Shown here one piece after another: positions 1-5,089 of a stretch of DNA of 6,429 nucleotides. The translations under genes were made by a program, and so were the position numbers. The notes under the pieces were generated by a model, which saw nothing but the letters and a program-made list of their open reading frames with translations, ran no database searches and was not told the origin of the DNA. The stretch comes from an uncultured Collinsella sp. (GTDB lineage Bacteria; Actinomycetota; Coriobacteriia; Coriobacteriales; Coriobacteriaceae): positions 1 through 6,429 of the forward strand of contig CABUBY010000092.1 in assembly GCA_902489955.1 (NCBI GenBank), read 5' to 3'. Position 1 is the stretch's first letter. Every line of letters starts with the position of its first letter.

Positions 1-803
1 ATATCGATGCCGAGTGCAAAACGGAGGAGAAGCGCCAGTACTTTAGCTTCGACAGCAAGTTTGAGCGCCTGGCCTATCGCCGTGTGGAGAAGGATCCGCG
101 CGAGCTGGTGCAGGTCGAGGTTCCCTTTGACCGCCTGTACTCCGACATGGCGTTTGCCTACATTCGCCAGCAGGATTATGTGAGTGCTCGGAATGCCCTG
201 ATGCAGGCCGTGCGTTGGGATCCCATGAACTGCAACTATCGCTTGGACTTGGCCGAGCTGTTCCGCGCGCTTGAGGACAAGCAGGAGTGGGCATCGCTCT
301 CGTTCTCGGTGCTGGAGCGCGCGAGCGACGGTAAGTGCGCCGCACGCGCCTACACCAACTTGGGTCAGTACTTCTTGGAGCCCGAGACCGAGAACATTTC
401 GGCCGCCGTGGGCTGCGCTCGCCTGGCGCTGCGCCTGGCACCCAATGATTCGCATACGACGCGTCTGCTCAACAAGATCCATACCGCCTATCCGGACGCC
501 GCCGATGAGAGCGACGATCATGTGATGGGCGAGCTGGCCCTGCAGGGCGTGCCGACCTCGCCTTCGGCCGAGATTGCGATCTGCCTGATTATGTGCGCGA
601 CCGATGCCGCAAACGACGGCGACAAGCGTGAGGCGACGCGTCTGACGGTCCGCACCCGAGACCTGGTGGGCGAGGAGGCCTGTGCGGCGATTATCAAACT
701 GGTGCGCGAGAGCGATGCCGAGCTCAACGCCGAGCGCAAGGCAAAGCGCGAGGCTGCGAACAAGAACGCTGACGGTGCCGAGGAGGCCGGCGATGCCCAG
801 TAA
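1..803 (+). CDS. TPR-repeat protein, 5' end missing (C-terminal 266 residues)
   Basis: The frame is open from the left edge (first complete codon at 3) and ends in TAA at 801-803, so the true start lies outside the window; the GTG at 84 is internal. The protein looks cytoplasmic, with no signal peptide or membrane segment in the visible part. A clear tetratricopeptide repeat covers SDMAFAYIRQQDYVSARNAL and the following AVRWDPMN. A second follows around AYTNLGQYFLEPETENISAA and ARLALRLAPND. TPR helices usually serve as protein-protein docking surfaces, so a scaffold or partner-binding role is inferred; the specific function is unknown. The C-terminal tail is a charged Glu/Lys/Ala-rich helix. 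The last 11 bp overlap smpB in another frame, which suggests co-transcription and translational coupling. I recognise the fold but not the gene. Confidence 0.82.
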   Translation, partial: IDAECKTEEKRQYFSFDSKFERLAYRRVEKDPRELVQVEVPFDRLYSDMAFAYIRQQDYVSARNALMQAVRWDPMNCNYRLDLAELFRALEDKQEWASLSFSVLERASDGKCAARAYTNLGQYFLEPETENISAAVGCARLALRLAPNDSHTTRLLNKIHTAYPDAADESDDHVMGELALQGVPTSPSAEIAICLIMCATDAANDGDKREATRLTVRTRDLVGEEACAAIIKLVRESDAELNAERKAKREAANKNADGAEEAGDAQ

Positions 804-1263
804 GCGCGAGCGCAAGCTCATCTCCAAGAATCGCTCGGCACATCACGAGTACTTTATCGATGAGACCTTTGAGTGCGGCATTGAGCTGAGCGGCACCGAG
901 GTCAAGTCGATTCGCGAGCGCGCCTGTCAGATCACTGACACTTTTGCGCTGATTCGTGGCGGCGAGTGCTGGCTCGTCGGCCTGCATATCCACCCTTATA
1001 GCCATGGTGGCGTGTGGAATCGCGATCCCGACCGTCGGCGCCGTCTGCTGCTGCACCGCAAGGAGATCGACTTTCTTGACGGCAAACTTCGCAACCGTGG
1101 TTATGCGCTGGTTCCGTTGGAGCTCTACTTTAATATCGACGGCCGCGTAAAGCTGCTGCTGGGTCTGGGTCGCGGCAAGAAGCTCTACGACAAGCGCGAG
1201 GACATGGCCAAGCGTGATGTCCAACGCGAGATCGACCGCGCCCTTAAGGAACGCAACCGCTAG
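793..1263 (+). CDS. smpB: SsrA (tmRNA)-binding protein SmpB
   Basis: The 156-residue product has the normal length for SmpB, the protein partner of tmRNA in trans-translation. It binds the tRNA-like domain of tmRNA and delivers it to ribosomes stalled on broken mRNA, so that the nascent chain is tagged for proteolysis. Family hallmarks are visible: N13 and HHEYFIDETFECGIELSGTE from residue 17, VKSIR at 37-41, the HIHPYSHGG segment at 65-73, RRRRLLLHRKEI at 81-92, and GRGKKLYDKRED at 126-137. A basic C-terminal tail follows, which in this family folds in the ribosome's mRNA channel. The ATG at 793 is chosen because GAGGAGG sits at 780-786, six bases upstream, and because family homology begins there. 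The start lies inside the end of the TPR gene, so translational coupling is likely. No tmRNA gene is found next to it in this window. Confidence 0.96.
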   Translation: MPSKRERKLISKNRSAHHEYFIDETFECGIELSGTEVKSIRERACQITDTFALIRGGECWLVGLHIHPYSHGGVWNRDPDRRRRLLLHRKEIDFLDGKLRNRGYALVPLELYFNIDGRVKLLLGLGRGKKLYDKREDMAKRDVQREIDRALKERNR

Positions 1264-1275
1264 GCACTCTGTATA

Positions 1276-1342
1276 AGTTGCGGTGGAATACGGACTGTTT
1301 TGCCTGTTTGAGGGGCTATTCAGTCCCTATTTCACCGCAACT
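1276..1342. repeat. Long imperfect palindrome downstream of smpB (family C)
   Basis: Arms 1276-1297 and 1321-1342 pair over 22 positions with one G-U wobble (1286/1332) and one C-C mismatch (1291/1327). The outer 10 base pairs (core GTTGCGGTG / CACCGCAAC) are perfect. The 23-base loop can form a small CCT/AGG stem. It begins 12 bases after the smpB stop and has no T-run on either side, so it is not a classical intrinsic terminator. It could be a dispersed palindromic repeat (REP- or MITE-like), an mRNA 3'-end stabiliser, or a processing site. The hairpin is plain in the sequence; its role is not known. Confidence 0.75.
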
Positions 1343-1384
1343 GCGGGCGTCTCATCTTTCTTACTGTTCTGACACATATGTCTC

Positions 1385-1418
1385 AAAGGCGGCGTCCGTT
1401 ATGGGTGCCGCCTTTTTT
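1385..1418 (+). terminator. Intrinsic terminator between smpB and the flavin reductase gene
   Basis: GGCGGCGTCC (1388-1397) pairs with GGGTGCCGCC (1403-1412) around a 5-base loop, with two G-U pairs. AAA before the stem and six T's (1413-1418) after it complete a standard rho-independent terminator. It most simply ends the TPR-smpB transcript. Because only 51 bp separate it from the next start codon and no good promoter fits there, partial read-through or an attenuator role for the flavin reductase gene is possible. Confidence 0.82.
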
Positions 1419-1469
1419 GTGGGTACATACATCCATGAGGTTCCAACCCGAGCTAGGGGAGTGATCGTT

Positions 1470-1973
1470 ATGGACAAAACTGCGTTCTTTACCATGCCGA
1501 GTGGCCTGTACGTGGTGAGCGCCGCGGCGGACGGGCTGCGTGCCGGCTGCGTTATCAACACAGCGGTGCAGGTGACATCCGCCCCGCCGCGCATCTCGAT
1601 TGCCGTGAACAAGGAAAATGTCACGTCCGGCGTAATCGCATCGGCTAAGGCCTTTGCGTTGACCGTGATTGACCAGACCGCCGACATGCTCTATATCGGC
1701 AATTTTGGCTTCCGCACCAGCAGCGATTACGACAAGTTTGCCAAGTACGAGACCCACGAGACCGCGCTGGGCATGCCCTATGTGCCCGAGCATGCGGCGG
1801 CGCTGTTTAGCTGCCGTCTGATTGATACCGTGGATGTGGGCACGCACCTGCTCTTTATTGGTGAGGTCGAAGATGCCGAGCGTCTGAGCGGCGAGACCCC
1901 ATTGACCTATGACTACTACCACAAGGTGCTGAAGGGCAAGACGCCGCCCAAAGCTTCGTCGTATCAAGGCTAG
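1470..1973 (+). CDS. Flavin reductase-like, FMN-binding protein (Hrb flavin-domain type)
   Basis: The 167-residue product matches the flavin reductase-like split-barrel family, which binds FMN and uses NAD(P)H or a partner protein to reduce flavin. The family signature is at residues 26-51: GCVINTAVQVTSAPPRISIA followed by VNKENV. The C-terminal end, TYDYYHKVLKGKTPPKASSY, resembles the stretch that joins the flavin domain to rubredoxin in the high-molecular-weight rubredoxins (Hrb) of anaerobes; here the protein stops shortly after it. The start ATG at 1470 has AGGGGAG upstream at 1455-1461. The frame stays open further upstream to about 1278, but that part crosses the hairpin and terminator and is not protein-like. 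A rubredoxin gene starts 89 bp downstream, so electron transfer from this flavoprotein to rubredoxin, then to an oxygen- or NO-reducing flavodiiron protein, is a reasonable inference. No flavodiiron gene is in the window. Confidence 0.85.
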   Translation: MDKTAFFTMPSGLYVVSAAADGLRAGCVINTAVQVTSAPPRISIAVNKENVTSGVIASAKAFALTVIDQTADMLYIGNFGFRTSSDYDKFAKYETHETALGMPYVPEHAAALFSCRLIDTVDVGTHLLFIGEVEDAERLSGETPLTYDYYHKVLKGKTPPKASSYQG

Positions 1974-1990
1974 AAATGTTCTAAAAATAC

Positions 1991-2018
1991 TTGCATTATA
2001 TTATTGAGAATCTATACT
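1991..2018 (+). promoter_or_regulatory. Housekeeping-type promoter of the rubredoxin gene
   Basis: TTGCAT (1991-1996) and TATACT (2013-2018) are separated by 16 bases in an AT-rich block (about 1976-2026) that contrasts with the GC-rich surroundings. The predicted transcription start is near 2025, giving a leader of about 38 bases that carries the ribosome binding site at 2049-2056. This means the rubredoxin can be made independently of the flavin reductase. Loose dyad symmetry (TTATT at 2001-2005 with AATAA at 2019-2023) could be an operator, but it is too weak to name. Confidence 0.7.
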
Positions 2019-2062
2019 AATAAATGAAGTACAACACCAGTCGCGTTCGAGAGGAGAACATC

Positions 2063-2206
2063 ATGGCTGAGGAGAAGAAGACCTATAAGTTCGTGTGCAC
2101 CGTTTGCGGTTACGAGGTAGAGGTCGATACGCCCGAGCTGCCCGAGGACTACGTGTGCCCGGTCTGCGGCGTCGGCCCCGATGAGTTTGAGCTCGTCGAG
2201 GAGTAG
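2063..2206 (+). CDS. Rubredoxin, short form (47 residues)
   Basis: Rubredoxin is a small cytoplasmic electron carrier with one iron held by four cysteines. The two ligand pairs are visible as CTVCGY (C12, C15) and CPVCGVG (C32, C35), with the aromatic residues Y8, F10, Y17, Y30 and F42 expected for the hydrophobic core. The start at 2063 is favoured because AGAGGAG precedes it by six bases and family homology begins a few residues later; the in-frame ATG at 2024 lies at the predicted transcription start. Only 16 residues separate C15 from C32, against about 29 in classical clostridial rubredoxin. That compact spacing is like the rubredoxin domain fused to flavin reductases in Hrb proteins. 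Its probable donor is the flavin reductase-like protein just upstream. It has its own promoter and a strong terminator. Confidence 0.93.
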   Translation: MAEEKKTYKFVCTVCGYEVEVDTPELPEDYVCPVCGVGPDEFELVEE

Positions 2207-2246
2207 CTCGTAGACACACGGCTTGTAGCAACACATAGCTCTGTCC

Positions 2247-2283
2247 AAGGGCCCCGGCTGGATATTCCGGCCGGGGCCCTTTT
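2247..2283 (+). terminator. Strong intrinsic terminator of the rubredoxin gene
   Basis: AAGGGCCCCGGC (2247-2258) pairs perfectly with GCCGGGGCCCTT (2270-2281). A further G-U pair and two G-C pairs close a 5-base ATATT loop, giving about 15 stacked pairs, followed by TTTT at 2280-2283. On the minus strand the hairpin is followed by only two T's, so it would stop transcription mainly from the rubredoxin side. Confidence 0.93.
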
Positions 2284-2314
2284 GATTTATCTGACGGTTT
2301 AAAACGGCCTTACG

Positions 2315-2330
2315 TGTTACAGATTGAGAC
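2315..2330. repeat. Solo half-copy of the TGTTACAGATYGAGAY palindrome (family A)
   Basis: TGTTACAGATTGAGAC is one arm of the hairpins at 4604-4660 and 4684-4740, matching the right arms at 15 of 16 positions. No complementary arm lies at the expected distance on either side: on the left that position is occupied by the rubredoxin terminator. It sits in the 153-bp convergent gap between rubredoxin and the transporter gene. It is best read as a truncated repeat copy, and it shows that the arm is dispersed rather than unique to one site. Confidence 0.7.
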
Positions 2331-2359
2331 GTTATATCTGGACAGTCACGCCATCCCAA

Positions 2360-3616
2360 TTACATCCCCGTTAGCAGCACGATGTCGAGAATCGTCACGA
2401 TGACGCCGATCCCTACGAGCAACGCGTTGAGCGGGCGGGAGTTGGCGTATTTGCCCATGACGCGGGGCGAACTGGTGAGTCGTATGAGCACAAAGACCGT
2501 AATCGGCAACTGAAGCGACAGCAGCGCCTGACTCCAAATGAGACCCTCAAAAGGATTTGGGACGACCAGGCACGCCGCCACTGCGCCGGCGAAACAGGCC
2601 ACCACCCCGATCGAGGAATGTCGGTCGTGGATGTCGTATTCCTCGTCGAACATGCCTGCGGTGATGGTGCCTGCCGCCATGCCTGCCGTCACACTACTCG
2701 AGAGGCCCGCAAACAGCAGCGCCACCGCAAAGATTGTCGAGCTTGCTGGGCCCAGAATGGGGGAGAGCGTGTCCGCTGCGACGGCGAGGTCGTCTACGAC
2801 AATGCCGTGCGCAAAGAAGGTCGTTGCGGCCAGGATGACCATGGCCGAGTTGATTGCCCAGCCCACGTCCATCGAAAAGAGCGTGTCGAAGAGCTCATAG
2901 CGCAGACGCTCTTCGATAACCTGCTCGCCTTGGCCTTCGAAGTGCATGGATTGGATGACCTCGGAGTGTAGAAAGAGGTTGTGGGGCATAACGACCGCAC
3001 CCAGGACACTCACGATAATCGGGGCAGAGCCAGTGGGCATACTGGGCGTGATCCAGCTTGCGGCGGCTTGCGGCCAGTCGACCTTGACTAGTGCAAGCTC
3101 GGCCAAAAACGAGAGTCCTACCACGCCTACGAAGGCGATGATCCAGCGTTCGGCACGCTTGTAGGAGTTCGTCATGAGCATCGCCATCGATACTGCCGCC
3201 ACGATGACGCAGCCCGCACGCACGGGCAGCCCAAAGAGCATTTGAAGGGCAATCGCACCGCCCAAGACCTCGGCCATGGCGGTGGCGATGGTCGCGAGAT
3301 AGGCGCTGCCGAGTACCGCGCGTCCCACGATGCGGGGGAGAAAGCGGGTCGTGGCCTCGGCAAGACAGGCACCCGTGGCGATACCCAGGTGCGCCGCGTT
3401 GTGCTGCAGCACGATGAGCATAATCGTGGACAGCGTGACGATCCACAGCAGCGCGTAGCCAAACTGCGAGCCCGCGGCCATATTGGAGGCCCAGTTGCCC
3501 GGGTCGATAAAGCCGACGGTCACGAGCAGTCCGGGGCCGATATGCCGCGCAATGTCTAGGCCTCCGTGACCGCCAGTGCGGTGCGAGCCAAAGTGTTGTT
3601 TGAGATGGTTGAGCAT
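2360..3616 (-). CDS. mntH: NRAMP-family divalent metal (Mn2+/Fe2+) transporter, MntH-like
   Basis: This 418-residue inner-membrane protein belongs to the NRAMP family, which imports manganese or iron together with protons. Hydrophobic segments run through the whole protein, consistent with the usual 11 or so helices. The two broken-helix metal sites are present: GFIDPGNWASN (D38, N41) in helix 1 and GAVVMPHNLFLHS in helix 6, with A207, M210 and H212 in the conserved places. In characterised members, Asp and Asn of helix 1 and the helix 6 methionine bind the metal, and the methionine favours Mn2+ and Fe2+ over Mg2+ or Ca2+. The start at 3616 is chosen because AGGAG lies six bases upstream and homology begins soon after; the frame could extend 12 residues to 3652. 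gpmA ends 75 bp upstream on the same strand with no intrinsic terminator between, so co-transcription is possible. No clear metal-regulator box was found. Confidence 0.92.
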   Translation of the reverse strand: MLNHLKQHFGSHRTGGHGGLDIARHIGPGLLVTVGFIDPGNWASNMAAGSQFGYALLWIVTLSTIMLIVLQHNAAHLGIATGACLAEATTRFLPRIVGRAVLGSAYLATIATAMAEVLGGAIALQMLFGLPVRAGCVIVAAVSMAMLMTNSYKRAERWIIAFVGVVGLSFLAELALVKVDWPQAAASWITPSMPTGSAPIIVSVLGAVVMPHNLFLHSEVIQSMHFEGQGEQVIEERLRYELFDTLFSMDVGWAINSAMVILAATTFFAHGIVVDDLAVAADTLSPILGPASSTIFAVALLFAGLSSSVTAGMAAGTITAGMFDEEYDIHDRHSSIGVVACFAGAVAACLVVPNPFEGLIWSQALLSLQLPITVFVLIRLTSSPRVMGKYANSRPLNALLVGIGVIVTILDIVLLTGM

Positions 3617-3691
3617 GGTGAGCTCCTGCGTATGGGCGGCGTGACGTCGCATCTAGGTCGTGCGGCGCCACGCGTCGGATTTGGGTCGGGG

Positions 3692-4465
3692 CTACTTGTG
3701 CGCTTTGCCCTGATTGGCCACGGCGTCGATCTTGGCGGCGATGGTCGCCGGATCGCCGATGTAGCGCTTGTCGAGGACATTGAAATCGGTATCGAAGGTG
3801 TAGACGAGCGGCACGCCGGTGGGGATGTTGACCTTGAGGATCTCCTCGGGCGTGAGATGCTCGAGCTTCATGACGAGTGAGCGCAGGGAGTTGCCGTGTG
3901 CGGCGATGAGTACGCGCTTGCCGGCGAGCATCTGGGGGCAAATCTCGTCTTCGAAATAAGGTCAGGCGCGGGCGATCGTGTCCTTGAGGCACTCGGGATA
4001 GGGCAGCTGATCGGGCGCGACATCACGGTATTGCTCCTGGGTGTGGGGATCGCGCGCGTCGTCCGGCTCGAGTGCCGGCGGGCAGACATCGAAGGAGCGA
4101 CGCCAGATGAGCACCTGTTCGTCGCCGTGCTCCGCTGCGGCATCGGCCTTGTTGAGACCCTGCAGCGCGCCGTAGTGGCGCTCGTTGAGCTTCCAAGATT
4201 TGATGACGGGCAGCCACTCGCGATCCATTTGGCCGAGCACGATGTCGAGGGTGTGGATCGCGCGCTTGAGGCGCGAAGTGTAGCAGACGTCGAAGTCGAA
4301 GCCCGCTTCTTTGAGGGCTCGACCGCCTGATGCGGCTTCTTCGCGGCCCGTGTCGGTGAGCTCGACATCGGTCCAGCCGGTGAACAGGTTGAGCTTGTTC
4401 CACTCGGACTCTCCGTGACGGATAAGGACGAGTTGCATCGTCTGCTGGTCTGCTTGGTGCGCCAT
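3692..4465 (-). pseudogene. gpmA: 2,3-bisphosphoglycerate-dependent phosphoglycerate mutase, interrupted by in-frame TGA
   Basis: GpmA interconverts 3- and 2-phosphoglycerate in glycolysis through a phosphohistidine. The frame has 257 codons plus the final stop, close to the 250 of E. coli, but codon 168 is TGA (3962-3964). Upstream are RHGESEWN (catalytic H17), FTGWTDVELT, TSRLKRA and LNERHYGALQGLNK (E95). Downstream, in the same frame, are PYFEDEICP and AAHGNSLRSL, with the second catalytic histidine at position 190, then NIPTGVPLVY and AVANQGK at the end. The truncated 167-residue product lacks that histidine and the C-terminal part, so it should be inactive. The family has a hydrophobic residue (often Ile or Leu) at the interrupted site. 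The start at 4465 is set by AAGGAGG five bases upstream. Everything except the stop looks functional, so a recent nonsense mutation, a sequencing error, or read-through are the options. Confidence 0.87.
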
Positions 4466-4482
4466 AGGGGCCTCCTTGATCT

Positions 4483-4499
4483 GGCACGGTGTGCGTGCC
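4483..4499 (-). other. Small hairpin in the gpmA leader
   Basis: GGCACG and CGTGCC form a 6-bp stem with a 5-base loop, ending five bases before the AAGGAGG ribosome binding site of gpmA. It could modulate ribosome access or mRNA stability. Short GC stems are common by chance in this DNA, so the call is tentative. Confidence 0.3.
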
Positions 4500-4517
4500 G
4501 TTTGCTTGACGCCGCAA

Positions 4518-4546
4518 AGGATACCCGTTTTAGGCTAAGAAGTTAA
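4518..4546 (-). promoter_or_regulatory. Candidate promoter of gpmA (and possibly mntH)
   Basis: Reading on the minus strand, TTAACT (4546-4541) and TATCCT (4523-4518) are 17 bases apart, each matching four of six consensus bases. They lie in an AT-richer stretch 53 bp before the gpmA start, giving a leader of roughly 45 bases. It is the best fit here but not a strong one. Confidence 0.42.
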
Positions 4547-4602
4547 CCAAGACTAACAAAATTGCTGTATTTGAATGGGATGGTGAAAGGGGGCTGCCGA
4601 AA

Positions 4603-4661
4603 TGTCTCGATCTGTAACAACTAGGGATGGAAATTGGGCCTAGGTGTTACAGATCGAGACA
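4603..4661. repeat. Family A palindrome, copy 1
   Basis: GTCTCGATCTGTAACA (4604-4619) pairs perfectly with TGTTACAGATCGAGAC (4645-4660), plus a flanking T-A pair (4603/4661). After one A-G mismatch the stem continues with CTAGG (4621-4625) against CCTAG (4639-4643), giving about 22 pairs in all. The unit is 16 + 25 + 16 bases. It has the same arm and loop lengths as copy 2, which starts exactly 80 bp further on, so the two are homologous repeats. There is no T-run of terminator type. Confidence 0.85.
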
Positions 4662-4683
4662 AACCAAAACCGTCCCGCAGAAA

Positions 4684-4740
4684 ATCTCAATCTGTAACAT
4701 CTAGGCGCCAAAATCGGTTCCTCCTGTTACAGATTGAGAT
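4684..4740. repeat. Family A palindrome, copy 2
   Basis: ATCTCAATCTGTAACA (4684-4699) pairs perfectly with TGTTACAGATTGAGAT (4725-4740) around a 25-base loop. The loop shares CTAGG and an AAAT core with copy 1 at the same offsets. Relative to copy 1, two G-C pairs have become A-T pairs with both strands of the stem changed, so pairing is preserved. An additional inner AGG/CCT stem is possible. Confidence 0.85.
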
Positions 4741-4756
4741 GTTTGAAGCGGTGAGC

Positions 4757-4819
4757 TTACAAGCCGAACTTGGGCGCCTTGTTGCCGCCCTTGAGGTCTG
4801 CGGTGTCGAGTCGCATCAT
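4757..4819 (-). other. Possible small ORF or 3' gene remnant
   Basis: On the minus strand an open frame ends in TAA at 4757. Its last 20 residues, starting at the ATG at 4819, end with DLKGGNKAPKFGL and use typical host codons (GGC, AAG, CCC, TTC). The frame can be followed back to 4969, but that part crosses the long hairpin and has no protein-like character. No ribosome binding site is well placed before the ATG at 4819. It may be the tail of a gene whose front was lost, with a family A palindrome just downstream. I do not recognise a family; chance is also possible. Confidence 0.2.
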
Positions 4820-4896
4820 GCAAAAGTCTGCGTGGCCCTCGTTTCCAGAATAATTCAAAGGGGTTGGATGCATATGTGCCGGCTGTCCCTGCACTA

Positions 4897-4961
4897 AAAC
4901 GTGTACGTCAGCCTCCAAAGATGTCAAATTTCGACATGTTTGGAGGCTGACGTACACGTTT
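4897..4961. repeat. Very long near-perfect palindrome (family B)
   Basis: Arms 4897-4919 and 4939-4961 are perfectly complementary over 23 bp (arm core GTGTACGTCAGCCTCCAAA). After one G-G mismatch the stem continues with ATGTC/GACAT around a 7-base loop: 28 paired positions in 65 bases. It is unrelated in sequence to families A and C. The outer ends carry AAA and TTT, but there is no long T-run, and it lies between divergent genes. Such perfection suggests a mobile palindromic element, a protein-binding or replication-related site, or an unannotated RNA end. Confidence 0.85.
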
Positions 4962-5000
4962 GATAGCAAGACGCTGATGGCCGGCGTGCGTTACGCGATT

Positions 5001-5010
5001 GTTTCGAAAC
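5001..5010. promoter_or_regulatory. Perfect 10-bp palindrome upstream of gltB
   Basis: GTTTCGAAAC reads identically on both strands, 79 bp before the gltB start, which is a plausible operator position. A 10-bp palindrome can arise by chance and no regulator family is recognised, so this is only a candidate. No convincing -35/-10 pair was found for gltB; TAGTAT at 5043-5048 is a weak -10 candidate. Confidence 0.2.
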
Positions 5011-5089
5011 GGGCGGGAAACACAACGGGCCGGCGATGCACCTAGTATGCCTAGTCAACTGACTGTCTAACACCTAGGGGAGGATCGCG

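Larger units (their letters stand above)
4466..5089. other. 624-bp divergent intergenic region rich in palindromes
   Basis: This is the only long gap in the window. It separates gpmA (leftward) from gltB (rightward). It holds the gpmA leader and candidate promoter (4483-4546), two related family A hairpins (4603-4740), a short stretch with a coding-like composition on the minus strand (4757-4819), one very long hairpin (4897-4961) and the gltB leader. I see no tRNA, structured riboswitch or convincing full gene. Since both flanking genes point outward, the hairpins cannot be their terminators. Confidence 0.6.

Noticed and set aside
1264..1469. tmRNA gene (ssrA) next to smpB
   Set aside because: The gap is only about 200 bp, filled by a hairpin and a terminator, with no tRNA-like acceptor end or tag-peptide reading frame recognisable.
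3692..3931. Separate small gene encoding the C-terminal gpmA segment
   Set aside because: It is in frame with the upstream part, lacks a ribosome binding site before the ATG at 3931, and is clearly the tail of the same enzyme.
3920..3964. Selenocysteine insertion at the gpmA TGA
   Set aside because: No convincing SECIS-like hairpin is visible just downstream of the TGA, the site is not catalytic, and the family has a hydrophobic residue there rather than cysteine.
2895..3992. Arg/His-rich 365-residue open frame on the minus strand
   Set aside because: It lies across the mntH and gpmA coding regions in another frame and has the low-complexity composition typical of a shadow frame.
4541..4556. 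DtxR/MntR-like operator (GTTA...TAAC) upstream of gpmA
   Set aside because: Only the outer four bases are symmetric and the rest does not match a known metal-regulator box.
4603..4961. CRISPR array
   Set aside because: The repeats are inverted hairpins of two unrelated sequences, not regularly spaced direct repeats with unique spacers.
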